A stretch of 64,000 bases of DNA from Synergistaceae bacterium (lineage in GTDB: Bacteria; Synergistota; Synergistia; Synergistales; Aminobacteriaceae): positions 1 to 64,000 of the forward strand of contig JAIRYN010000030.1 in assembly GCA_031267575.1 (NCBI GenBank). The letters are read 5' to 3'. A program made the position numbers and the translations under genes. Below the pieces are notes generated by a model. It did not search any database, was not told the origin of the DNA, and worked only from the letters and a program-made list of their open reading frames with translations. Position 1 is the first letter of the stretch; every line of letters begins with the position of its first letter. Shown piece after piece: positions 36,292 to 43,403 of this stretch.

Positions 36292-36415
36292 TGTGGCTGT
36301 AAATATTCTCAGAGTGGGGACATCCACTCTTAAAGGAGAAGACGTAAGACCGGTTTTAGTCGGCTGTTTTTGTTGATCTTAGAATCCCATGGCTTTAGTC
36401 GTAGTAGTATGTCAA
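36292..36415 (+). mobile_element. IS200/IS605-type non-autonomous element, copy 3 (124 bp)
   Basis: Preceded by TTAC (36288-36291), ends in TCAA (36412-36415). Left hairpin GAGTGG/CCACTC intact. The right hairpin is degraded (CCCATGGC/GTCGTAGT), so this copy is likely no longer mobile. It lies between the lipoprotein gene and the CoA-transferase gene, 47 bp from the latter. Confidence 0.86.
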
Positions 36416-36462
36416 GCGATATCGGATCCTCGAATGATCTATATGAGAAAGGATGAAAACCA

Positions 36463-37968
36463 TTGGATGTAAGTATTTCTCGTGAGCGGTTACGTTTAGC
36501 GAATGCGGATGGTAAAATCAAAACTCCGGAGGAGGCCGCGAAAACGATCGAGAAAGGTATGATCGTGGCTTGCAGTGGCTTCACTCCCTCCGGCTATCCC
36601 AAAGAGGTTCCACGCGCTCTGACGCGGCGATGTGCACAAGAGGGTCCCGTGCCGGTCACGCTTTGGACGGGAGCCTCCGTGGGGCCGGAACTGGACGACG
36701 AGTTAGCCCGGGCTGGTTGTATTCAGAAGCGGTTTCCCTATCAGACCAGCGAAGCCATTCGCAAGAAAATCAACGAAGGAGAAGTGCTGTACGCGGACCT
36801 TCATCTTTCGCACAACGCACAGAACCTAAGGTACGGTTTTCATGGTGATGTCGATGTGGCCATTGTGGAAGCCACCGCAATCCTGGAAGACGGATCCATC
36901 GTCCCTACGACTTCGGTGGGCAATACCCCGGCGTTCGTGCAAATGGCCCAAAAAGTTATCGTGGAGATCAATACGGCCCAACCCGCCGAACTGGAGGGAT
37001 TACACGACATCTACACGCCCCAAAATCCTCCGAACCGCGAACCGATTCCTATTCTCAAACCCAGCGACAGAATCGGAACTCCCTTTATCCCCTGTTCCCC
37101 CGATAAAATTGTCGCCATCGTCCATTCAGAGGTCAAAGACAGCCAGCGTCCTCTGGCGGAAGTCGACGAGGGTAGTCGGCGCATAGCTTCTCATCTTCTG
37201 GATTTCCTCGACTTGGAAGTCAAAAGCGGAAGGCTGCCGCCTTCTTTGCCGCCTTTGCAGTCCGGGGTGGGTAACATCGCCAACGCGGTCTTAAAGGGCC
37301 TGTCCGAATGGCCGACCGATGGCTTGAGCGTGTACACGGAAGTGATTCAGGACTCGATCTTTGAACTCATTGAGAAAGGCAAGATTAGTTTTGCCTCGGG
37401 TACGGCTCTGACCCCCAGTCCTGATGGAGCCCAGAAATACTACCCCAAACTCAGGCAATTCGCGGACCGCTTGGTCTTGCGTCCCCAGGAAATCAGTAAC
37501 AATCCAGAAGTGATCCGCAGGCTTGGGCTCATCGCCATGAATACGGCTGTCGAAGTTGACATTTACGGCCACGTCAACTCGACAATGGTTTCTGGGAGTC
37601 ATATTTTGAACGGTATCGGCGGTTCGGGAGACTTTGCCAGAAACGCCGGATACACGATTTTCTTGTGCCCCTCTATTGCTGGTAAGGGAAAAATCTCGAA
37701 GGTCGTACCTTTTTGCTCGCACATCGACCACACAGAACACGATGTGGATGTCATCGTCACGGAACACGGCGTGGCGGACCTGCGCAATCTCTCCCCGCGC
37801 GAGCGCGCCGACGTGATTATAGCGAAATGCGCGGACCCGCGATACCGGGAGCTTTTGAGGGATTATAAGAAACGCGCTGAACTGGGGAAAGGACATGAAC
37901 CTCATATTTTGAAAGAAGCTCTTTCCTGGCACGTTCGTTTGAGTGAAAAAGGAAGCATGTTGGATTAA
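36463..37968 (+). CDS. Acetyl-CoA hydrolase/transferase family (succinyl-CoA:acetate CoA-transferase type)
   Basis: 501 residues, both CoA-transferase lobes in one chain. The putative catalytic Glu is Glu293 in VYTEVIQDS. GSGGSGDF-like GGSGDFARNAGYTIF and the VVPFCSHIDHTEHDVDVIVTEHG motif are typical of the Cat1/SucCD-like class. Moves CoA between succinate or other acyls and acetate, giving acetate or propionate in fermentation. TTG 36463 start. Fits an amino-acid-fermenting anaerobe. Family certain, exact substrates not. Confidence 0.9.
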   Translation: MDVSISRERLRLANADGKIKTPEEAAKTIEKGMIVACSGFTPSGYPKEVPRALTRRCAQEGPVPVTLWTGASVGPELDDELARAGCIQKRFPYQTSEAIRKKINEGEVLYADLHLSHNAQNLRYGFHGDVDVAIVEATAILEDGSIVPTTSVGNTPAFVQMAQKVIVEINTAQPAELEGLHDIYTPQNPPNREPIPILKPSDRIGTPFIPCSPDKIVAIVHSEVKDSQRPLAEVDEGSRRIASHLLDFLDLEVKSGRLPPSLPPLQSGVGNIANAVLKGLSEWPTDGLSVYTEVIQDSIFELIEKGKISFASGTALTPSPDGAQKYYPKLRQFADRLVLRPQEISNNPEVIRRLGLIAMNTAVEVDIYGHVNSTMVSGSHILNGIGGSGDFARNAGYTIFLCPSIAGKGKISKVVPFCSHIDHTEHDVDVIVTEHGVADLRNLSPRERADVIIAKCADPRYRELLRDYKKRAELGKGHEPHILKEALSWHVRLSEKGSMLD

Positions 37969-38153
37969 AAAAAGCCCCATATTTCTGTAAAAAACGGTCA
38001 CAGACGCGATATGGACCGGTCAAGCCTGACGCTTACCGGTTCATGGATGACGTGGAGATAATGACGTGGAGACAATGACGCATCGCGTTAGAGAAAACGT
38101 AGAAAAGACTACACGCTCAAATCAGACTAAAACTGGACGGAGCGCAATGCATT
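37969..38153. other. Spacer between CoA-transferase gene and MITE
   Basis: Holds an ACCGGT...ACCGGT hairpin (about 38012-38038), which may act as terminator, and a 14 bp x 2 duplication ATGACGTGGAGAYA (38047-38060, 38061-38074). No gene. Confidence 0.5.
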
Positions 38154-38163
38154 GTCGGTAGCG

Positions 38164-38289
38164 CAGGGCAACAGCATTTACTCTCGAATCCTTGATATGA
38201 CTGGCCTTATATACTACATAAAAATACCTATTCGAATATACAAAGCTAGTAATTGGAATGCTTGACGGAAAGTAAATGCTGTTGCCCTG
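38164..38289. mobile_element. 126-bp MITE with perfect 19-bp terminal inverted repeats
   Basis: Left end CAGGGCAACAGCATTTACT (38164-38182) and right end AGTAAATGCTGTTGCCCTG (38271-38289) are exact reverse complements. The flanks GTCGGTAGCG (38154-38163) and GTCGGTGGCG (38290-38299) match at 9 of 10 positions, a likely target-site duplication. The 88-bp interior is A+T-rich and codes for nothing. Ends with CAGGG and a 9-10-bp duplication suggest mobilisation by a DDE transposase (ISAs1- or IS4-like), absent from the window. Confidence 0.9.
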
Positions 38290-38298
38290 GTCGGTGGC

Positions 38299-38328
38299 GT
38301 TGTAGGTGGTTGTAGATGGTTGTAGGTG
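38299..38328. repeat. 10 bp x 3 array before rpmB
   Basis: GTTGTAGGTG, GTTGTAGATG, GTTGTAGGTG at 38299, 38309 and 38319. It lies between the MITE and the presumed rpmB promoter region (TAGAAT at 38352-38357). Confidence 0.9.
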
Positions 38329-38427
38329 GTGGAAATTTTCCTGGCTTGTGGTAGAATTTCTTATGTTTGTTTTGGATTGAGAGAAAACATTCTAAAGTCG
38401 ATAATATAAGTCAGGAGGAGAATACCG

Positions 38428-38628
38428 ATGGCTAAAATCTGTCAGTGTTGCGGGCGTGGTCCCGTGACGGGAAACGCGGTCAGCCATTCAAATCGTCATA
38501 CCCGTCGTCGCTGGCTGATCAACCTTCAGAACGCCAGAATTAACGTGGGCGACGGGTCGACCCTTAAGGTTCGGGTCTGTGCCAAGTGTCTAAAGTCTGG
38601 GTTTGTCAAAAGAGCGGTGAAGGTTTGA
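38428..38628 (+). CDS. rpmB: Ribosomal protein bL28
   Basis: 66-residue large-subunit protein. Cys motifs CQCCG near residue 5 and CAKCLKSG near residue 55 make this the zinc-binding (C+) form. [18 protein letters not shown] is the family core. AGGAGGAG is upstream. Monocistronic, with a spacer hairpin downstream. Confidence 0.97.
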   Translation: MAKICQCCGRGPVTGNAVSHSNRHTRRRWLINLQNARINVGDGSTLKVRVCAKCLKSGFVKRAVKV

Positions 38629-38653
38629 GTTTTTTCGCGTTTTTCGCGTGTGA

Positions 38654-38684
38654 AATAGGGGGGGTGCCGGGCACTTCCCCTATT
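38654..38684 (+). terminator. Hairpin downstream of rpmB
   Basis: Arms AATAGGGG (38654-38661) and CCCCTATT (38677-38684) with an inner GTGCC/GGCAC pairing. No T-tract follows, so it may be Rho-assisted or only protect the mRNA end. Confidence 0.55.
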
Positions 38685-39071
38685 CGCGTCGCAACCCTCA
38701 GGCGAACGTTTGATCAATAAGAGAGCTGACAAGAGAGCCGACAAGAGAGCCGACAGTTGACGATGGCCTTGGTCGAGAGCTTACTACTGGACTACAGCGC
38801 CGCCGTGGAGCCGTCCAGGAGCTTTTTCTTGTTGAACTGAGTGGTGTTGCCGATGCAGGTGACATCTGTATTTGTATTTTGGTGAAAATTTGTGGCATGA
38901 GATTGGGAGTTTGTCAATAGGGGCTTTGAATCCTAAAAGTGCGAGATGACGAACACTATTCTTTCCGGCTATTCCGCATAGGCGTTTTCCTGTTTAGCGC
39001 TTCCATGAGAATATTCCTCTGGAAGCGCCGCTGTTTCTACAGTTCTATTATTTCTATTATTTCTATTGTTT
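38685..39071. other. Spacer between rpmB and the receptor gene
   Basis: Contains AAGAGAGCYGAC three times (38719-38754), a 9 bp x 4 array TTCTATTAT (39043-39078, running into the receptor stop codon), and on the minus strand a 41-codon frame (38917-38792) ending TTQFNKKKLLDGSTAAL. That last sequence has a protein-like composition and could be a gene remnant. No complete gene recognised. Confidence 0.5.
38997..39028 (-). terminator. Hairpin downstream of the TonB-dependent receptor gene
   Basis: GCGCTTCCA (38997-39005) pairs with TGGAAGCGC (39020-39028), with further GAG/CTC pairing inside. It lies 44 bp past the receptor stop on the minus strand. No clear U-tract. Confidence 0.55.
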
Positions 39072-41144
39072 CTATAGTTCTATGTCGAACGTCAGATAGT
39101 AGGAACGGCCTTCGATGGGATACCAGAGCATACGGGTTGAGCCGTTCATCCCGTTTGGACGCATTCGCCATTGATCCGCGTCGTTGAAAACGTCGTTGAC
39201 TCCGATCGTAAGGCGCGTCGTAGGGCTGAGGTCGTACTTGAACCCGACGTTGAACAGGTTTCGCGCGTCGAAAAGGACATACTCGTTTGAATCGGCGTAG
39301 TTCTCCTCCACGTACTGAAACTCTGCGAAGACAGACCCCTTGTCGAACTTTCGAGTGAGACGCAGAGCGCCACTCCACTCTGGGCGGTTTGGCAGCTTCT
39401 TCCCCTCGCCGCGGACCGATCCGGCGATGTTCGGAGTCTTGTTAACGCCGTCCATCCACGTCCCCGACAGCGCAAGTCCCCACTTCTCCCAGTCGAGGGC
39501 GAGCTCCAACTCCACGCCCTTTACCTGGGATTTCGCCACATTAAAGTATCTGCCGTACCTTGGGTTTGCCATCAAAAATTCGAGAAGATCGTCCGTCTCG
39601 CGCCAGAAGCCGGATAGAGAAACGTTGGCGCGCGCGTTCCCCAGAGCCTTTGCGGTTTCATTCCACACGACCCCCACGTCGAACTGGGTTCCTGTTTCCC
39701 ATTTCAAATCGTCCTCGGCAGGGATGATGAACGCCCCATCGCCGTATCTTTCGTACAGATTGGGAGAGCGGGCGTATGTGCCATAAGCGGCTTTCGCCAT
39801 CCAGTGTGGGGAAAATTCCTTGGTTAAGGCCAACTGCCACGTGAAATGATCTTCGCCGTCCAGTTTATGCCACCGGAGCGATGGAGTGGCCAAAAACGTT
39901 CCAGCCCCGTCCAGCGCTACGGTATCCTGGAGGTTGAGGTTCCAGTCTTCCCTGTCGTAATGGGATATGCCACCAAGGTACTCGTAGAGCGAATCCCCTT
40001 TCACGTCAAGTCCTTCGTCGGAGTACTCCGCCAAAAACTCGAAAAAGTGTCGCTCGCCCAGGGGCATGTTTGCCCTTAGCGCCACGCCGAACCTCGACGC
40101 GTCGTACTCGCTCTTCCTCACGTTGATCCCACCTATCGCTGTGGGCTCCAGCGGAGCGCGTCTGCTGTCGTAGGCTTTACTCTGCTCCGTGTAGAAAAAC
40201 TCCACGCCCCAGGCTGCCGATCCGTAAGTTTGAGAGCGCCCCAGGGAGAAATCCCACCGGTCCGTGTCGAGCAAAGCGCCTCTCGGCTGGGAGATGCCGG
40301 TTCTGTCCGCGCCCGGCGCCATCAATGAGAGGTCGCGCTCCCTGCCGGTCCAGGAGGCGCGCGCTTTCCAATGGGCATCCTCCCACTTCAGCAGGACGTC
40401 GCCGTTCTCAAACCCGTTGTCGCGCCTGCGCCCGGTGTAGTCGTCGCCGTCCACGTAAGCCGTGCCGTTGTCGTTCCAGTACTCGAAATCTCCATCATAA
40501 GTTTCGTAGCCTAACGAGCCTAAAAACTTCCCTTTACCCAGTGGGGAGGCGTAAGAGAACGTTCCTTTTCTCTTGCCAAAAGAAGCTATTCCGAGGGAGA
40601 GATCGATCTGTCTCTTTTCGGGGAACTTCGTCACGATGTTGATGACGCCACCCATCGCTTGAGCGCCGAATTGAGCAGGGATATAGCCCTTGTAGACCTC
40701 GACGCGTTCGACGTCTTCGACGGGTATCACGGAGAGATCGACGGCCGACTCGCTTTCCAGGTTCATCAGGACACCATCCACGTAAACGGCTACTTGAGAG
40801 GAAGTGCTCCCTCGCACGGAGGCCGTCGCGTATCCGTTGCGCCCTTGAAGACGAATCACGCGAAGACCGGGAACGTCGTCCAGGAGGTCGGGCAAGCTGC
40901 GCTGTTCTCCGGATTTTTCTTCGGGACGAATGACGGTCACCATGCCTGGGGACAGATACTTGTCTTCTTCTCTGTCATAGATGACCGAAGCGGTCACGAC
41001 TTCTTCTGGAAGCTCTGGAAGCGGCACGGCAGCAAGCGACGCCGTCGAAAGGAAAGCGAACGAGAGGAAAGCGAACGAGAACGCGAGCGCCAATAAGGAA
41101 CATCCCCCCCGTTTTATTTTTGAAAAATTTAGAGCGTTTGGCAT
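39072..41144 (-). CDS. TonB-dependent outer membrane receptor (BtuB-like, corrinoid candidate)
   Basis: About 690 residues from ATG 41144 (upstream in-frame codons lack a start of better quality). Signal peptide (ALAFSFAFLSFAFLSTASLAA) containing a small FAFLS duplication. TonB box EEVVTAS, plug domain (about 40-155; YVDGVLMN, VEVYKGYIPAQFGAQAMGGVINIVT), then a 22-strand barrel ending in YYLTFDIEL. Ligand assigned by context only: btuFDC behind a cobalamin riboswitch and exbBD-tonB lie next to it on the other strand. Iron-siderophore uptake is an alternative. No riboswitch in its own leader. GGAG at 41158-41161. Confidence 0.9.
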   Translation of the reverse strand: MPNALNFSKIKRGGCSLLALAFSFAFLSFAFLSTASLAAVPLPELPEEVVTASVIYDREEDKYLSPGMVTVIRPEEKSGEQRSLPDLLDDVPGLRVIRLQGRNGYATASVRGSTSSQVAVYVDGVLMNLESESAVDLSVIPVEDVERVEVYKGYIPAQFGAQAMGGVINIVTKFPEKRQIDLSLGIASFGKRKGTFSYASPLGKGKFLGSLGYETYDGDFEYWNDNGTAYVDGDDYTGRRRDNGFENGDVLLKWEDAHWKARASWTGRERDLSLMAPGADRTGISQPRGALLDTDRWDFSLGRSQTYGSAAWGVEFFYTEQSKAYDSRRAPLEPTAIGGINVRKSEYDASRFGVALRANMPLGERHFFEFLAEYSDEGLDVKGDSLYEYLGGISHYDREDWNLNLQDTVALDGAGTFLATPSLRWHKLDGEDHFTWQLALTKEFSPHWMAKAAYGTYARSPNLYERYGDGAFIIPAEDDLKWETGTQFDVGVVWNETAKALGNARANVSLSGFWRETDDLLEFLMANPRYGRYFNVAKSQVKGVELELALDWEKWGLALSGTWMDGVNKTPNIAGSVRGEGKKLPNRPEWSGALRLTRKFDKGSVFAEFQYVEENYADSNEYVLFDARNLFNVGFKYDLSPTTRLTIGVNDVFNDADQWRMRPNGMNGSTRMLWYPIEGRSYYLTFDIEL

Positions 41145-41153
41145 CTGTGACGA

Positions 41154-41196
41154 CACACTCCTTTCGAAATTCGATAATATAAACTTGTTTACACAA
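41154..41196 (-). promoter_or_regulatory. Leader shared with the Synergist-CTERM gene (copy 1)
   Basis: On the minus strand, TTGTGTAAACAAGTTTA...GAAAGGAG resembles 42778-42736 (TTGTGTAGCCCAGTTTA...GAAAGGGG), with about three quarters of positions equal over ~42 bases. The two neighbouring genes may thus be co-regulated or arose by leader duplication. Confidence 0.6.
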
Positions 41197-41315
41197 CCGT
41201 ATAGAATTCCACCACAACACACTGTCGCGCTTTTTAGTAGCTTATCAGTAGAAATATTAATGTATTATGGCTTATTCATATACTATGCATTACCTCCGTC
41301 ATAATAAGCCTACAC

Positions 41316-41360
41316 AAAAAAGGCCGTTCTCCTGAAAATATAAGGAGATAAACGGCCTTT
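41316..41360 (-). terminator. Rho-independent terminator of the Synergist-CTERM gene
   Basis: On the minus strand AAAGGCCGTTTATCTCC folds onto GGAGAACGGCCTTT, followed by a T run (TTTTTT). A strong intrinsic terminator 20 bp after the stop at 41381, separating the two minus-strand genes. Confidence 0.9.
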
Positions 41361-41380
41361 AATTTAAAATAAAAGAATTT

Positions 41381-42730
41381 TTACAGGATCCGATATTTGC
41401 GTAAAAGCATTCCCATCAGTAATAGGCCAACGGCTCCATAGCTTGTGTTACAACCGCCGCCACTCTCGCTATTTGGAGACGGAGCCACGGGAGTTCCTGG
41501 ATTGACAGTCGGAGGAGGTACATCCTCAACATCCTCATCGCCCTCCAGAAGAGCCCAGAAAAAGACGGCATTCCCAAGATCGGCAGGGGTAAATGTTTTC
41601 AGGGGTTTGGCACCTTGATCGTAAGCGTAGAGCGTTCCTCCGCCCTCAGGCAACCAGCTTTCGGTCCGAGCCCAGAGAGTTGCCGTTTGTTCGTCGTACA
41701 GGATTTCTGAGACCGATGGGAACGACGGCACGCTTTCGCCTATCTCGCCCTTCAACAGCTGCTCCATCGTAGTGGTGTAAAACTTCGAGATATAGCTCAT
41801 CGAGGTGGAATCGTATCCACCCACCAACAGGTACACGGTGCCGTCTTTCGCTATTTGAAAGCCGAGCACACCTTTTTCTTTTCCGTCGAGGTCAGAATCT
41901 TTGAGGGTACTTAAATCGAGAAGTGGCTTTTGGGATAATTCGATGCCAGAAGGATCGATCTCCCAGATGCCTCCAACGCTTGACTCTCCCGCTTCCTGCG
42001 CGCCACCGGTGGTCCCCACGTACAGTTTACCGTCGAATACCTGCATCCGTTGGGCGTTTTTAGCTTTGGGGTTGTCCTGTCCCAAAGGGATTGTGCGGAG
42101 AAGTTTAAGTTCCCTATTGAACTCAAATACTTCGCTCGCGTTAAATTGGGCGTTATCGCTATGCGTGCCATCGTAGGTATAGGTGAGAACATAGACCTTA
42201 TCATCGATAACCTGCACCGCGCAGGGTCGTCGTAAAATATCGTCTAAGGGGTCGAAAAGATACTCTCTATCGCGCGTGAAACCTCCTTTGGTCATATCGA
42301 CGCGCACAATTTCTCCGGATTTTTGAGCCTCTCCCTCGCGTCTTTCGAACGCGGCGACGTACAAATAATTGTCCGCCGTGGCCAAGCCGTAGAGATTCCT
42401 GCCCCACTCTTTGAGTTCTTTTTGAGGCTCCTTCCAGGTCCCCTTCGGATCGAAAATATCGATCGTGTCCTGGGATGCCGCATCGCTATAGCTATAATTA
42501 TCGATTACGGCCCAATATTTCCCATTAGGATCTTTAAACGAGAAAATTTTGCCGAATTGAGGTACACCACCCCATAGCTTGTCCTTGACGCTATACTCTT
42601 TTCCGGTAATCATCCCCACGGTCGCTACATTCGCAGAATCCGTGGCCACATAGAGTAAATCCGCCACCGCCGCCCTGCCCCACAAAAGCAAGGCGACTGA
42701 AACCAGAACCCCTATTTTCCAGCGCTTCAA
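41381..42730 (-). CDS. Exported beta-propeller-like protein with Synergist-CTERM tail
   Basis: About 449 residues. Signal peptide (VLVSVALLLWGRAAVA). The body consists of repeated beta-blade-like units (YVATDSANVATVGMI, YLYVAAFERREGE, KVYVLTYTYDG, GKLYVGTTGG, TVYLLVGGYDS), consistent with a beta-propeller. A Pro-rich linker follows, then the C-terminal SGGGCNTSYGAVGLLLMGML plus a basic end, matching the Synergist-CTERM sorting signal known only from Synergistota. Probably surface- or membrane-attached through the Cys. Start TTG 42730 (AAAGGGG nine bases before) preferred over TTG 42739. Position suggests a corrinoid-related surface role; not proven. Confidence 0.82.
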   Translation of the reverse strand: MKRWKIGVLVSVALLLWGRAAVADLLYVATDSANVATVGMITGKEYSVKDKLWGGVPQFGKIFSFKDPNGKYWAVIDNYSYSDAASQDTIDIFDPKGTWKEPQKELKEWGRNLYGLATADNYLYVAAFERREGEAQKSGEIVRVDMTKGGFTRDREYLFDPLDDILRRPCAVQVIDDKVYVLTYTYDGTHSDNAQFNASEVFEFNRELKLLRTIPLGQDNPKAKNAQRMQVFDGKLYVGTTGGAQEAGESSVGGIWEIDPSGIELSQKPLLDLSTLKDSDLDGKEKGVLGFQIAKDGTVYLLVGGYDSTSMSYISKFYTTTMEQLLKGEIGESVPSFPSVSEILYDEQTATLWARTESWLPEGGGTLYAYDQGAKPLKTFTPADLGNAVFFWALLEGDEDVEDVPPPTVNPGTPVAPSPNSESGGGCNTSYGAVGLLLMGMLLRKYRIL

Positions 42731-42735
42731 TATAA

Positions 42736-42778
42736 ACAACCCCTTTCAGAACTCAATGACGTAAACTGGGCTACACAA
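42736..42778 (-). promoter_or_regulatory. Leader shared with the receptor gene (copy 2)
   Basis: Counterpart of 41154-41196 on the minus strand, covering the ribosome binding site and the 30 bases before it. Further upstream (42828-42858) lie two tandem CCTGTGCGACAGG-like hairpins. Confidence 0.6.
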
Positions 42779-42907
42779 AAGAGATCTCCATATCCACAAA
42801 CGCGGCGCTTTACTAGTCACCGAATCCTGTCGCGCAGGTTGGCCTGTCGCACAGGTTGAATGGAGAGAAGACCGGGCGCTATAACGGTCCTGAAGAATAC
42901 GGCGAGA

Positions 42908-42937
42908 TTATATTCACAGCGTATTGTTTTTGTCAAC
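42908..42937 (-). promoter_or_regulatory. Promoter of the Synergist-CTERM gene
   Basis: Minus-strand TTGACA (42937-42932) and TATAAT (42913-42908), both perfect consensus hexamers, 18 bases apart. The leader to the start codon is about 170 nt long, enough for regulation, but it does not show cobalamin-riboswitch motifs. Confidence 0.85.
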
Positions 42938-43022
42938 GCTTGCGCGCATTAATAGGAAATATCATATACCAAGATATTTTGGATAATAAGGCGCCCTTCG
43001 AGACACCTCGACTTGCCGCGCG

Positions 43023-43051
43023 TTGACAGTTTTTTTAAAAAATGATACTGT
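43023..43051 (+). promoter_or_regulatory. Promoter of the cobalamin-regulated btu operon
   Basis: TTGACA (43023-43028) and TACTGT (43046-43051) with 17-base spacing. A 19 bp x 2 duplication (ATGGAGCATCCAYAATYGA, 43058-43076 and 43077-43095) lies between it and the riboswitch, within the transcribed leader. Confidence 0.75.
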
Positions 43052-43104
43052 ACACAAATGGAGCATCCATAATCGAATGGAGCATCCACAATTGAATATT
43101 CTTT

Positions 43105-43275
43105 CGTGATGTTGCATGGAAACATGCTAGTGAAACAGGTGTGAATCCTGTACGGTCTCGCCGCTGTGAGAGAAGAGTTTTTGGCCGGTCGGGTGGGTTA
43201 GAAAAACCACCGAAGTCACTGGGAAACTGGGAAGGCTGCCGAAAACGATGACGCTCGAGTCAGAAGACAGGCATC
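43105..43275 (+). ncRNA. Cobalamin riboswitch
   Basis: Class I-type B12 aptamer. The conserved GAAACAGGTGTGAATCCTGT lies at 43132-43150, followed by CGGTCTCGCCGCTGTGA. GTCACTGGGAAACTGGGAAGGC then leads to the GATGAC...AGTCAGAAGACAGGC (43247-43272) segments. It precedes btuF by 130 nt. Binding of adenosyl- or methylcobalamin would lower expression of the corrinoid importer. Confidence 0.95.
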
Positions 43276-43350
43276 GCGAATGACTGTAGACAGTTCAGCG
43301 AGCAACTGGATGTCCACGGCTTGTTTTGCCTATGCGGGAAGCGAGTTTTG

Positions 43351-43380
43351 GGGAGCCTCTCTGAGCGAGGGGCTCCTTAA
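43351..43380 (+). terminator. Expression-platform hairpin of the cobalamin riboswitch
   Basis: GGGGAGCC-TCTC / GAGGGGCTCC pairs (about 43350-43376) and is followed by TTAAATTTATTT. It lies just before the btuF ribosome binding site, consistent with ligand-dependent attenuation. Confidence 0.75.
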
Positions 43381-43403
43381 ATTTATTTATCAGGAGTTGG
43401 AGT

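Noticed and set aside
38938-39187. 82-codon plus frame overlapping the receptor 3' end
   Set aside because: Its middle is the TTCTATTAT tandem array and its end is antisense to the receptor barrel; no start signal.
42740-42960. Second cobalamin riboswitch on the minus strand
   Set aside because: The leader lacks the GCCACTGG-type and B12-box motifs found at 43105-43275. It contains only the two small CCTG/CAGG hairpins.
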